A stretch of 52,719 nt of DNA from the NCBI GenBank assembly GCA_016191165.1, contig JACPPF010000100.1, positions 1-52,719 on the forward strand. Reading direction: 5' to 3'. Both the position numbers and the translations under genes were made by a program. The stretch is from Planctomycetota bacterium (GTDB lineage: Bacteria > Planctomycetota > Planctomycetia > Gemmatales > Gemmataceae). The notes below the pieces were generated by a model, which did no database searches, had not been told where the DNA came from, and saw only the letters and a list, made by a program, of their open reading frames with translations. Below, piece by piece: positions 16,571 through 24,580 of the stretch (positions within the stretch are counted from its first letter, which is position 1; each line of letters begins with the position of its first letter).

Positions 16571-17524
16571 CTAGAAATCCCCCAACACCTCATCCCCCAT
16601 CCGGGTGGCCAGGGCGCGCCACGTCGTCAAGGAAACGGTTTCATTGACAAAGCGGACTGACCCGTCGGCCAGGAGCAGGTTGACCCCGCCGGTGTGATTG
16701 CTGCGCGCGGACACAAGCGCCTTGTTGTGGCTGCCGTTGCCGCAGGCCCACTTCCGGGAATTGGGCGGATAGAAGTGGTTGTAGAGGGTATGGCCAAAAT
16801 GCCCGTTGATCCACATGGCGCCGCGGTTGGCGGCCCAGTTTCCGGCCATGCCGTCGCAGGCGGCTGGGGTGGGATCACTGCTGCCGGGGACCTCGAGAAC
16901 GTAGATGCGTGGATTCGTTGGCGGCGTACCGGCGGCAAGGGGGATGCCATTGCCGAGGGTGCTTTCACAGAACGCCGCGGTATTGGAGGCGCCATCGGGG
17001 ATGTGAGCGATGCGGACCGGCATCTGCGCGAAAATCCCGTTGCCATTGGGAATCGTGAGATACCTGGTGGGATTTCCCGCAGAGTCGAACAGGGCGCCGG
17101 CGCCGTTGCAGGCGACGTAGTTCGTGCCGAAGTCGGTCATGCCCGGGACCTGGCCGTTCATGCCGTCACTGGGACAGATGAACATTTCGATTTTGGTCCT
17201 GGAGGCAAGGACGTTCTGCGGGTCGGAAAGCGTGCCATCGAAATTCACCAGCCGCTGCAAGTTCGTCTGCTCGACGTTGGCCAGCAGCCGCGCCAGCGCC
17301 GATACGACTTTGGGCCACTGACTGCGCCCGGGCGGCAGCACCTTGTTGGCGGATTCATAGTTGTGCATCGCCAGGCCAAGCTGGCGCAGATTGTTTTGAC
17401 ATTGCGTGCGCGCGGCGGCCGCGCGAACTTTTTGCACCGCCGGCACCAAAAGAGCAATCAGGACCGCGATGATCGCGATCACCACCAGCAATTCAATGAG
17501 CGTAAATGCGCGACGTGAGCGCAT
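16571..17524 (-). CDS. DUF1559 prepilin-like protein
   Basis: This 317-residue protein opens with a type IV prepilin-type leader and hydrophobic helix ([20 protein letters not shown]), then [20 protein letters not shown]. It ends with the family's H-X9-DG motif ([12 protein letters not shown]). DUF1559 proteins are amplified in planctomycetes and are pseudopilin-like surface or secretion-related proteins with no defined individual role. The start follows directly from the prepilin leader. It is monocistronic here. Confidence 0.92.
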   Translation of the reverse strand: MRSRRAFTLIELLVVIAIIAVLIALLVPAVQKVRAAAARTQCQNNLRQLGLAMHNYESANKVLPPGRSQWPKVVSALARLLANVEQTNLQRLVNFDGTLSDPQNVLASRTKIEMFICPSDGMNGQVPGMTDFGTNYVACNGAGALFDSAGNPTRYLTIPNGNGIFAQMPVRIAHIPDGASNTAAFCESTLGNGIPLAAGTPPTNPRIYVLEVPGSSDPTPAACDGMAGNWAANRGAMWINGHFGHTLYNHFYPPNSRKWACGNGSHNKALVSARSNHTGGVNLLLADGSVRFVNETVSLTTWRALATRMGDEVLGDF

Positions 17525-17607
17525 GAAATCCCCCTTCGTTCAAATAAAGTCCCCGTGGGTCAGGCCGAAAAGCCTGCCTCACCTTGAAATCTCAACAACA
17601 CAATCGA

Positions 17608-18090
17608 TCAGATTGCGGCGAGACGGGGCGGAGGATCGAGACGGTCCCCCGACAAAACGAAAGGGTGCTGATGGGTAATCGAAAGGGCATGGCAAAATGG
17701 CCAGCTCGGCTGCCAATCCATCGGCGTCGGGCCCGGCAGGGCGATCTCGGCGTGAACCCAGTCCGTGGTCCCGCCTTGGCATTTTTGCGCCGACATGCCG
17801 ATCGCCCAGCCAATCGCCTTCGACTTGCCGGGTGTTTTCTTCGTGTCCGATTTCTTTTCGCAGCAGGACTTCGGCTCCGGCTGGCCGCGCTGCGAACAGC
17901 AACTCGGCTTCGCATTTTCGATTGGACCTGGCGTGCCATGCGAACAGCCGCAGGCGCTGGCCTGACATTGCTGGACTGTGCCGCAGCAGCACGACGCCGA
18001 ACGCGCCGTCGCCCAGCCCGGCATGGGAAACCCAATGGCCGCGGCCAGGTACGCCAGCAGCGTGATGCTGGAAGCAAGGCGGCGGCGCAA
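17608..18090 (-). CDS. Exported Cys-rich hypothetical protein
   Basis: This 160-residue protein has a signal peptide (LASSITLLAYLAAAIGFPMP) and a Cys-dense middle (SCCCGTVQQCQASACGC, PSCCSQRG, SCCEKK) totalling more than ten cysteines, followed by KCQGGTTDWVHA. It may bind metal or be disulfide-rich; no defined family. The only possible start is TTG at 18090, since a TAG lies three codons upstream in frame. No clear ribosome site is visible. The reading rests on the convincing leader. Confidence 0.6.
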   Translation of the reverse strand: MRRRLASSITLLAYLAAAIGFPMPGWATARSASCCCGTVQQCQASACGCSHGTPGPIENAKPSCCSQRGQPEPKSCCEKKSDTKKTPGKSKAIGWAIGMSAQKCQGGTTDWVHAEIALPGPTPMDWQPSWPFCHALSITHQHPFVLSGDRLDPPPRLAAI

Positions 18091-18167
18091 GGGTCGCTAA
18101 TCAGGAATGGAGAAACGGAGGATCACGAGGAAAGGATACATTTACCCGCGCACTTGGCCAGCGCATT

Positions 18168-18228
18168 ACCAGCCCCACGCGCCAGCGTGGGGGGGTTCCT
18201 AATCCCCACGCTTGCGCGTGGGGCTGGT
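18168..18228. repeat. Palindromic intergenic repeat, CCCCACGCGC family, copy 1
   Basis: The imperfect palindrome begins ACCAGCCCCACGCGCCAGCG and ends in its complement, with an A+T-containing loop. It abuts the stop of the amidohydrolase gene. Near-identical copies lie at 19596-19659 and 45879-45949. Confidence 0.85.
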
Positions 18229-19575
18229 TCACCGTGGCGCCTTTTCGTTCAGCAACTCCAGCAACGCCATGCTCATCGTCAGCACGCCGGTGCGCAGGGT
18301 TGGCTCCGGGACCGGCGCGTAGTAGGGCGAATGCGTGTTCGCCAAGGCCTTGCCGCCTTTTTTGGCCTCGGCAAACGCCTTGGGGTCGGCGCTGCCCAGG
18401 TGCCAGTAAAAAGTGCGAATGCCGGCGCGGGTGAACTGGCTGAAATCCTCGCCTCCCATCGACATCGGACGTTCGTGGACCCGAGCCGACCCGAGCACGT
18501 TCTTGAACAGCGGGACCATCTTGTGCGTCAATTCCTTCTCGTTGATCAGCGCCGGCGTAAAGTTCTCGGCGCGCACCTTGACAATCGGTTCCGGCGCACG
18601 CGCCGCCATCGCCGCGGCCCTGGCGATGCGGGCGATCGATTCGAGGACCACCTTGCGCGAAGCGTCGTTCATCGTTCGCACGGTCAACTGCATCTTGCAA
18701 TCATCAGGAATGATATTGTGCTTCGTGCCGCCGTGAATCGAGCCAACCGTGACCACCGCGGGCTCGAGCGGATTGCGTTCGCGGCTCACGATCGTTTGCA
18801 GATCGAGGACGATGCGCGCGGCGATCACGATCGGGTCGATGGTTGCATGAGGCGCCGCGCCGTGCCCGCCTTTGCCTTTCACAACGATGTCCACCGAGTC
18901 GACATTCGCCTGCATCTGCCCTTCGCGGTAGTTGACATGCCCGGCCGGATAGCGGCCATCGCAATGCAGCGCGAGGGCGAAGTCGGGGCGCGGAAATCGC
19001 TTGAGCAAACCGTCTTCGAGCATCGCCCGCGCGCCGGCGCCGATCTCCTCCGCGGGCTGGCCGATGAAGATGAGCGTCCCCTTCCAGCAATCCTTCAATT
19101 TCATCATCACCCGTGCCGTGCCGACGAGCGAGGTGACGTTCATGTCGTGGCCGCAGGCGTGCATGACGCCCACGTCGAGCCCGTCCTTGTCGCGCACGCG
19201 GATCCTGCTGGCGTAGGGCAGTTTCGTGTCCTCGATGATGGGCAGCCCGTCCATGTCGGCGCGGACCAGAATGGTCGGCCCGGCGCCATTCTTGAAAACG
19301 CCGACCACGCCGGTGATGCCGACCTTTTCGGTGACAGTGAAGCCGGCCTTGCGAAGCTCGTTCGCGAGTCGAGCGGCCGTCTTCTCTTCCTGAAACGCCA
19401 GTTCAGGATTGGCGTGGATGAGCTTGTAGAAGGTGAGCAGGGATTGGGTTTCCGCGTCGAGCGTCTTCTGGATCGCGCCGCGATGCCTGGTATCAGCGTT
19501 GGTTCCTTCCTGCGCAGGCGCATGGGCCGACGTCAAGGCCGCCATGATGAACCATCCGAGCCAGGTTGGTTTCAT
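18229..19575 (-). CDS. M20 family amidohydrolase (hippurate hydrolase-like), exported
   Basis: This 448-residue protein has a signal peptide (PTWLGWFIMAALTSAHAPAQ). The catalytic domain carries VRADMDGLPI, HACGHDMNVT and GQPAEEIGAGA (metal ligands and general base Glu pair). The lid/dimerisation domain (GKGGHGAAPHATIDPIVIAA) follows, and the last ligand is in MSMGGEDFSQF. Members remove acyl groups from amino acids or peptides using two metal ions. The start at 19575 has GGAG seven bases upstream; a TTG twelve bases earlier is less likely. The gene is framed on both sides by copies of the same palindrome. Confidence 0.9.
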   Translation of the reverse strand: MKPTWLGWFIMAALTSAHAPAQEGTNADTRHRGAIQKTLDAETQSLLTFYKLIHANPELAFQEEKTAARLANELRKAGFTVTEKVGITGVVGVFKNGAGPTILVRADMDGLPIIEDTKLPYASRIRVRDKDGLDVGVMHACGHDMNVTSLVGTARVMMKLKDCWKGTLIFIGQPAEEIGAGARAMLEDGLLKRFPRPDFALALHCDGRYPAGHVNYREGQMQANVDSVDIVVKGKGGHGAAPHATIDPIVIAARIVLDLQTIVSRERNPLEPAVVTVGSIHGGTKHNIIPDDCKMQLTVRTMNDASRKVVLESIARIARAAAMAARAPEPIVKVRAENFTPALINEKELTHKMVPLFKNVLGSARVHERPMSMGGEDFSQFTRAGIRTFYWHLGSADPKAFAEAKKGGKALANTHSPYYAPVPEPTLRTGVLTMSMALLELLNEKAPR

Positions 19576-19595
19576 GTTAATCTCCAATTTGCCTT

Positions 19596-19659
19596 ACCAG
19601 GCCCACGCGCAAGCGTGGGGTTTCATAATCCCGTCCCCACGCTTGCGCGTGGGGCTGGT
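19596..19659. repeat. Palindromic intergenic repeat, CCCCACGCGC family, copy 2
   Basis: It begins ACCAGGCCCACGCGCAAGCG and closes with the complementary arm ending GGGGCTGGT. It lies just upstream of the amidohydrolase start, so that gene is bracketed by two copies. Confidence 0.85.
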
Positions 19660-19760
19660 GGTGTTCGATTGACACCCAACGCTTGCGTGAGTAGTTTGTT
19701 CTCAGTTACGACGCTGGTTTCCTTTTATGGAAGACACGACAACCTGGCCGACCAACTTTC

Positions 19761-20456
19761 ATGTCGCAAGAAACCTTCCCGTCACCTGCTGCCGCGGCCA
19801 TGCTCGATCGGCTCGGACCGATCGTGCGGGAGACAGTGTACATCGAGGATCGCGAGTTCCTGCTCGATCACCCCGAGTCCGATCGGCTCATGACCCTGGA
19901 CGTGGTGCATGAAGCGTTTGCCAAAGATGAATACATGCCGTACTGGGCCGACATCTGGCCCGCCTCGCGCATGCTGGCCAGGGCGGTTCTGCATGAACCC
20001 TGGACGCCAGGAACCGAGGCGCTGGAGCTGGGGTGTGGTCTGGGCCTGGCCGGCATCGCGGCGCTGGCGATGGGCTTGAAGGTCACGTTCAGCGACTATG
20101 ACGCCTGTGCCTTGCACTTCGCCGCGGGGAATGCTCGGCTGAATGGCTATCACGATTTTCGCACCCAGCAAATCGACTGGCGCTACCCACCCGATAATCT
20201 GCGCGTCCCCGTGATTCTTGCCGCCGATCTGGTGTACGAGATGCGCATCCTGGCGCCGTTGATCGCGTTCATCAAAAAGGTATTGCGACCCGGCGGCCTG
20301 TGCCTGTTGACCGATGTGGACCGTGTTCCGTCGCAAGCTTTCAATGAGTTGCTCCAGACGGAGAACGTGAGTTTCACCAAAAAAATGATGCGCGCCGGCG
20401 AACCAGGAGGCCGCCGGGTCAAGGGAACCCTTTATCGCATCACGATCCCGCCATGA
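19761..20456 (+). CDS. SAM-dependent methyltransferase (METTL/Nnt1-like)
   Basis: This 231-residue class I methyltransferase has SAM-binding motif ALELGCGLGLAGIAALAMGL (about residues 92-111), acidic motif II in VTFSDYDACAL, DWRYPP, and VILAADLVYEMRI, typical of the lysine-methyltransferase-like METTL21/Nnt1 branch. The preceding YMPYWADIWPASRMLA segment is also characteristic. The substrate is probably a protein lysine or N-terminus by family analogy, not shown here. No membrane segment. It is probably the first gene of a run with the redox genes that follow. Confidence 0.8.
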   Translation: MSQETFPSPAAAAMLDRLGPIVRETVYIEDREFLLDHPESDRLMTLDVVHEAFAKDEYMPYWADIWPASRMLARAVLHEPWTPGTEALELGCGLGLAGIAALAMGLKVTFSDYDACALHFAAGNARLNGYHDFRTQQIDWRYPPDNLRVPVILAADLVYEMRILAPLIAFIKKVLRPGGLCLLTDVDRVPSQAFNELLQTENVSFTKKMMRAGEPGGRRVKGTLYRITIPP

Positions 20457-20525
20457 TCTCTTGGCAATCGACCCGGTTTCCGTTTATGATACAGGACGCC
20501 CAATTTCCGTTGGAGGGATTCGACC

Positions 20526-21044
20526 ATGCACGCAATACGCGGTGTAATCGTGTCAGCAATTGCGGCCGTCCTGTGCGCGGCGGCCACGCCGGCGCAGGAA
20601 AAACAAGTCACGGCCACACTCGTCAAGTACGATGGGCTCAAGCAAGAGATTCTCAAACAGCGCGGCAAGGTCGTCGTCGTCGATTTCTGGGCGACCTTCT
20701 GCCCGCCGTGCATGAAGGCGTTTCCCAAATTCATCGAGATGCAAAAAGAACATGCCGCCAGGGGACTGGTCGTCATCAGCGTGGCCATGGATGACTCCAA
20801 GGATGAGGATGCGGTCAAGCGCGCCAACAAGTTCCTCACCAGGCAAGATTCGCCGCTTCGCAATTTACTCCTGGACGAACCTTCCACGATCTGGAAAGAG
20901 AAATTCGGCATCACCTCGCTGCCGTGTTACTTCATTTTCGATCGCCAGGGCAAGTGGGTGCGCTTCCGCGCCGAAGACAGCGAGACCGGTGTAAACTATG
21001 ATGAACTCAAGAAAGTCGTTGTCCAGATGTTGAACGAGAAATGA
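20526..21044 (+). CDS. TlpA-family thiol-disulfide protein (Cys form)
   Basis: This 172-residue exported thioredoxin-fold protein has a signal peptide (residues 1-23) and the fold start KVVVVDFWATF with active-site C59-P-P-C62. The cis-Pro region SLPCYF follows (its extra Cys next to the Pro is notable). It acts as a periplasmic thiol oxidoreductase. GGAGG lies 10 bases before the ATG. It is the Cys-containing twin of the next gene: same length, active-site residues at the same number. Confidence 0.9.
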   Translation: MHAIRGVIVSAIAAVLCAAATPAQEKQVTATLVKYDGLKQEILKQRGKVVVVDFWATFCPPCMKAFPKFIEMQKEHAARGLVVISVAMDDSKDEDAVKRANKFLTRQDSPLRNLLLDEPSTIWKEKFGITSLPCYFIFDRQGKWVRFRAEDSETGVNYDELKKVVVQMLNEK

Positions 21045-21049
21045 GCTTG

Positions 21050-21120
21050 GCCGCGCCCCGACGGGGAGCGCGGTTCGACTCAGCGTGTCGTTCATTTCGC
21101 GCTCCCCTTCGGGTCGCGGC
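21050..21120. repeat. Hairpin between the two TlpA genes
   Basis: The arms GCCGCGCCCCGACGGGGAGC and its near complement GCTCCCCTTCGGGTCGCGGC enclose about 25 bases. It lies directly after the stop of the first TlpA gene. It could weaken read-through or protect the mRNA end; no T-run follows, so it is not a typical intrinsic terminator. Confidence 0.7.
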
Positions 21121-21136
21121 TAGACGGGTGAAGAAA

Positions 21137-21655
21137 ATGACTGCCAAGCATTCCCTTTCCTTCTTTTTCATTCTGGCCGCGCTCGGTACACTCCCGGGCC
21201 AAACTCAGGAAAAGAAGATCGAACTCCTACCGGTGAAATACACGGAACTCAAGGCTGAAGTGCTCAAGCATCGCGGCAAGGTCGTGGTCGTCGATTTCTG
21301 GGCCGGGACCTGAGGGCCATGCATGAAAGCCATGCCGCATCTGGTCGAGATGCACAACAAACACGCGGACAAGGGATTGGTGGTCATCACCGTGGCCCTG
21401 GACCCGCCGGACCAGAAGGACCTCGTCGCACAGGCGCAGGCGTTCTTGCAAAAGATCAAGTCACCCGTGCGCAACCTCCTGCTGGCCGAGCCGGAGGAAT
21501 ACTGGTCGAAGAAACTCGATTTCGTTTTTCCGCCCTGCTATTACGTCTTTGACCGCCGCGGCAAATGGGTGCGCTTTCGGGCCACGGATTTCGACGACGG
21601 CATTCCCTATGCTCAGATGGACAAGCTCATCCTGCAAATGCTGGCGGACAAGTAG
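21137..21655 (+). CDS. TlpA-like protein with in-frame UGA at the active-site Cys (candidate selenoprotein)
   Basis: This 172-codon gene encodes a signal peptide (KHSLSFFFILAALGTLPG), then KVVVVDFWAGT, a TGA at 21311-21313 (codon 59), then GPCMKAMPHLVEMH and an intact remainder to codon 172. The upstream twin has C59 at exactly this place and the same total length. The frame is otherwise open and conserved past the TGA (RGKWVRFRATDFDDG). This gives a U-G-P-C active site if UGA is read as selenocysteine. A SECIS-like hairpin follows the codon (listed separately). The alternative is a simple nonsense mutation. The start at 21137 places the leader correctly; an ATG at 21041 would run through the intergenic hairpin. 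Confidence 0.75.
21337..21353 (+). promoter_or_regulatory. Bacterial SECIS-like hairpin
   Basis: The RNA GCAUCU-GGUCG-AGAUGC forms a perfect 6-bp stem with a 5-base loop whose first bases are GGUC. The loop starts 29 bases after the UGA. Known bacterial SECIS elements have a small apical loop with a G in its first two positions about 16-37 bases after UGA; the E. coli fdhF loop also carries GGUC. The stem is short, so chance cannot be excluded. Confidence 0.55.
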
Positions 21656-21664
21656 CGAGGATTC

Positions 21665-22150
21665 ATGCACACGACCGACCCGCACAAATCCCTCGGCGCC
21701 GCCCTGGGCCGCATTCCCAGCGGCATCTTCATCCTGACAGCGGCGCGCGGCGGCGTGGAAACCGGGATGCTCGCCAGCTGGATTCAGCAGTGCGCCTTTG
21801 TGCCACCCACAATCACGTTCGTCGTGCAGCGCGGCCGACCGATTGGCGATCTACTTGGTACGGATGCGCCGTTCACCATCAACATCCTTGAAGCCGCGCA
21901 GACCGACATGATCGCCCACTTCGGCAAAGGCTTCTCGCTCGAAGACAACGCCTTCCTGGGCCTGGCCGTCCGCGACGCCCTGCCTTACGGCCCGATCCTG
22001 GAGGAAGGGCACGCCTACCTCCTTGGCAAAGTGCAGGACCGCATTCCCGTGGGCGATCACGACCTGTACCTCGCCGAGATCACCGCCGGCAGCCTCCTCG
22101 AAGAAGGCCAGCCAATGGTGCATGTACGCAAGAATGGGTTTCATTATTAG
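21665..22150 (+). CDS. Flavin reductase-like domain protein
   Basis: This 161-residue protein of the FMN-binding split-barrel flavin-reductase family opens with GAALGRIPSGIFILTAARGG, followed by GMLASWIQQCAFVPPTITFV, the typical FMN-contact segment, and INILEAAQTDMIAHFGKG. Such proteins reduce or bind flavin, often supplying a partner oxygenase. The start lies 9 bases after the upstream stop with GAGGA before it, so it is probably in one operon with the two TlpA-like genes, a redox-themed group. Confidence 0.82.
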   Translation: MHTTDPHKSLGAALGRIPSGIFILTAARGGVETGMLASWIQQCAFVPPTITFVVQRGRPIGDLLGTDAPFTINILEAAQTDMIAHFGKGFSLEDNAFLGLAVRDALPYGPILEEGHAYLLGKVQDRIPVGDHDLYLAEITAGSLLEEGQPMVHVRKNGFHY

Positions 22151-22173
22151 GCGAGCGACGGATCTTGATTCAC

Positions 22174-22245
22174 CCACGAGCCGCGACCGTCAGGGGGGGA
22201 ATGGATTCACGGTCATCCCGCTCGCTGACGGTCACGGCTCGTGGT
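22174..22245. repeat. Palindromic intergenic repeat
   Basis: The arms CCACGAGCCGCGACCGTCAG and CTGACGGTCACGGCTCGTGG pair across a loop of about 30 bases. It lies between the flavin reductase gene and the zinc-finger gene. Confidence 0.75.
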
Positions 22246-22301
22246 AGATCATTTTCTGCCGGTCGCCCGGCCCCTAACCCCTAACCCCCAACCCCCTATC
22301 C

Positions 22302-22715
22302 ATGTCCTGCCACCTGTGCGAATCCGAAGCGGTCACGCGGTGTCATACCTGCGGCGTGCTCATTTGCGAGCAGCACGGCGGCAAGGACGATCTTTGCACG
22401 CAATGCAGCGGCGGCTTCACCGCGGGTGATCCGCGCACCCGCATCAGTGACGAACCGCTCGGACAATCAAAACAATCAGGTGGGTGGTGGCGGCCTCAGG
22501 AAGCGGAGGAATTTCAGCCGACGTCGTGCTATCAATGCCAGGCGCTCGCACGCGCGGTTTGCCGAAACTGCCTTAGCAATTTCTGCCCCGAGCACACAGG
22601 ACCGAATGGGCTGTGCAAGGCGTGCGGGCAATCCGCGAATCTCGGGCTTTGGGTCATGGCCGGCGTCGCGAGCTTGTTGGTGATCTGGTTATTGCTCCAA
22701 TGGTTCCGCGCCTGA
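22302..22715 (+). CDS. Double B-box-like zinc protein with C-terminal membrane anchor
   Basis: This 137-residue protein has two similar Cys/His clusters: CHLCESEAVTRCHTCG with CEQH (residues 3-25), and CYQCQALARAVCRNC with CPEH (about 75-98). Both resemble B-box zinc fingers. A single hydrophobic helix (GLWVMAGVASLLVIWLLLQW) at the C-terminus suggests a tail-anchored protein with the zinc domains in the cytoplasm. Its function is unknown; such domains usually mediate protein contacts. Confidence 0.75.
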   Translation: MSCHLCESEAVTRCHTCGVLICEQHGGKDDLCTQCSGGFTAGDPRTRISDEPLGQSKQSGGWWRPQEAEEFQPTSCYQCQALARAVCRNCLSNFCPEHTGPNGLCKACGQSANLGLWVMAGVASLLVIWLLLQWFRA

Positions 22716-22759
22716 GCGCCAGCGAAGGGCACGTGGGCAAAAAACCTTCGCTAGCGCTC
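22714..22759. terminator. Hairpin between convergent genes
   Basis: The arms GAGCGCCAGCGAAGG and CCTTCGCTAGCGCTC flank a loop with an A-run. It lies where the zinc-protein gene and the opposing kinase gene both end, so it is likely a bidirectional transcription end. Confidence 0.55.
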
Positions 22760-24385
22760 CGGCTCGGATGCGTCCTGCTGTCGGCGCGCCCGGCTTTTGG
22801 AAATGAGGGCGAGGGCGGAGAGGTCGTTGACTTTGCGAGCGGCGTCAACGTCGGTCGGGTCGGCCTTGGATAACTGACGCCAAAGGCGGATGGCGGGCTT
22901 CCATTCTTCCAGATGCTCGTGAAGGCGAGCCAGGGCGCGCAAAAGTTGAGCGCTGTCCGGCGCCGCGTGACACCCTTCTTCCAGGAACCAGCGCGCCAAT
23001 TCGGACAGGCCCAAATCGAGCGCGACCTCGGCCAGGTCGATATGCGTGTCAACGTCACCGGGTTGCTGGGCAAGGATTTGCTCGCCGAGTTCCAGGACCT
23101 TGCGCCAGTCGCCGGCGGCGCGTGCCAGTTTCACCTTGGATTTACCCGCGAGCACATTGAGTGAGCCGAACCATCGGCCCAGAACACCGCTGGTGGCCTT
23201 GCGATTCAGTTCCCGCAGCGTTTTGCGGTAGGTGAGGTTGAGCGGATCGAGCTTGATGCAGTTGTCGATCAGTTGCCGGGAATAATCGGCGCCGCCGCCC
23301 TCGGCGAGAACCTGGACAGCGCGTTGATGAAAGGCGGCCGCGGCCCGCGCCTGCTCCGGAGAGACCGCCGGCCCGGCCACGTGGGTGGCGTCTGTTTCCA
23401 ATGGTTCGATCCGTGGTGCGGCGGCGGGATGGCGCGTGTCCGGTCGAATGGCTGGGACCGATAATCGCGTCGGCTCCGCGGGTGAGAGATGCGCTGGTGC
23501 GGCGCGCTCGGAGGCATCGGCTCCATCCTCGTCAGCGCGGATTCGCTTCAGGGCACGCAGCAATTCGCTGGGCGTCGCGTAGCGATCCTCCGGCCTCTTG
23601 GCCAACATCGTCTCGATCACGACCCAAAACGCCGGCGACACGCCCGGGTTGAATTTCCGCACGTCCGTCGGCGGCGTTTCCAGATGCTTGACGAGCCGTT
23701 CACCCAGGCCGCCCTCGGCGAACGGCGCCCGGCCGGCGAGCATGTGGTACGCGGTGCAGCCGAGCGAATAGATGTCGCTGCGGATGTCCACCGCCCGGCT
23801 GTCGCGTGCTTGCTCAGGCGCCATGTAATCCACCGTACCGACGGTGCTCCCTTCACGGGTCACGCGAAATTCCTGCTCTCCCCGGGCAATCGCCAGGCCC
23901 AGATCGGTGAGCTTGAGCGTGATGGTCTTGCGCGCCGTCCGCGCCAGCATCAGGTTGGCGGGTTTGATATCGCGATGCACGACGCCATGCTCGAACGCAT
24001 GTTGCAGCGCCTTGGCGGCCTGCATCAGAATGCGCCGAACTTCCTCCGGCGGCAGCTTGCCTCGCTGCTCGATGTACTGCGCCAGGTCGATGCCGTTGAT
24101 GAATTCCAGGGCCAGATAATGCAATCCGAGCTCGGGGTCGTAGTTGCATTCAAACAACGTGACGATATTGGGGTGATTCAAACGGGCGGCATGGCGCGCT
24201 TCGCGGCGAAAACGCTCCATGAGGACGTCGTCAGAGATTTCCGGGGACAGCACCTTCAGCGCGACGACTCGACCCAGCTCGCAATCGCGCGCCTTGTAGA
24301 CGGTCCCCATCCCCCCGGTGGCGAGATGCGCCAACAATTCGTACTTCCCCAGGCGTGAGCCAGGCTCCAAGGTATCCGACGGCAT
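22751..24385 (-). CDS. Ser/Thr protein kinase with TPR-like C-terminus, soluble
   Basis: This 544-residue protein has glycine loop LATGGMGTVY (21-30), K44, catalytic D139 in VVHRDIKPANLM, DLG instead of DFG (161-163), and GTVDYMAPEQARD. The kinase ends near residue 285. A linker rich in Pro/Ala follows. The last 150 residues are helical repeats (AGDWRKVLELGEQILAQQPG, VALDLGLSELARWFLEEGCH) of TPR type, for protein contacts. No membrane helix. The start at 24385 gives a normal kinase N-terminus; the upstream in-frame extension has no family similarity. Confidence 0.88.
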   Translation of the reverse strand: MPSDTLEPGSRLGKYELLAHLATGGMGTVYKARDCELGRVVALKVLSPEISDDVLMERFRREARHAARLNHPNIVTLFECNYDPELGLHYLALEFINGIDLAQYIEQRGKLPPEEVRRILMQAAKALQHAFEHGVVHRDIKPANLMLARTARKTITLKLTDLGLAIARGEQEFRVTREGSTVGTVDYMAPEQARDSRAVDIRSDIYSLGCTAYHMLAGRAPFAEGGLGERLVKHLETPPTDVRKFNPGVSPAFWVVIETMLAKRPEDRYATPSELLRALKRIRADEDGADASERAAPAHLSPAEPTRLSVPAIRPDTRHPAAAPRIEPLETDATHVAGPAVSPEQARAAAAFHQRAVQVLAEGGGADYSRQLIDNCIKLDPLNLTYRKTLRELNRKATSGVLGRWFGSLNVLAGKSKVKLARAAGDWRKVLELGEQILAQQPGDVDTHIDLAEVALDLGLSELARWFLEEGCHAAPDSAQLLRALARLHEHLEEWKPAIRLWRQLSKADPTDVDAARKVNDLSALALISKSRARRQQDASEPER

Positions 24386-24580
24386 GTCAGCTCCGCGTCC
24401 AGGATACACGGGAAAGATTCCTGGACAAAAAGTAAACGCAATTGCCAATGACATGACGGGGGCACTCGCGCACCTTTCATAGTAACCGGTTTGGAGCCGC
24501 TGGCAAGCCCGGGTTGGGATAGCGGGATGGGGCAACCGTTGGAATGGCTGGGTGCGTCTGACCAAAGAATTGATGCGGGA

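Noticed and set aside
17584-19893. Very long plus-strand open frame (769 codons) across the Cys-rich protein and the amidohydrolase gene
   Set aside because: It is antisense to two convincing genes, has no domain signature and a composition (Arg/His/Ala-rich) typical of the complement of G+C-rich coding sequence.
21311-21313. Reading the whole genome as using UGA as a sense codon
   Set aside because: Many other genes here (for example the upstream TlpA gene and the first kinase) end in TGA, so a changed genetic code is excluded; recoding would have to be local.
21315-21346. Alternative hairpin closer to the UGA (GGCCA/UGGUC with GCAUG/CAUGC)
   Set aside because: It starts only about 12 bases from UGA to loop and has no G at the loop start, so it fits the bacterial SECIS pattern less well than the hairpin at 21337-21353, with which it is mutually exclusive.
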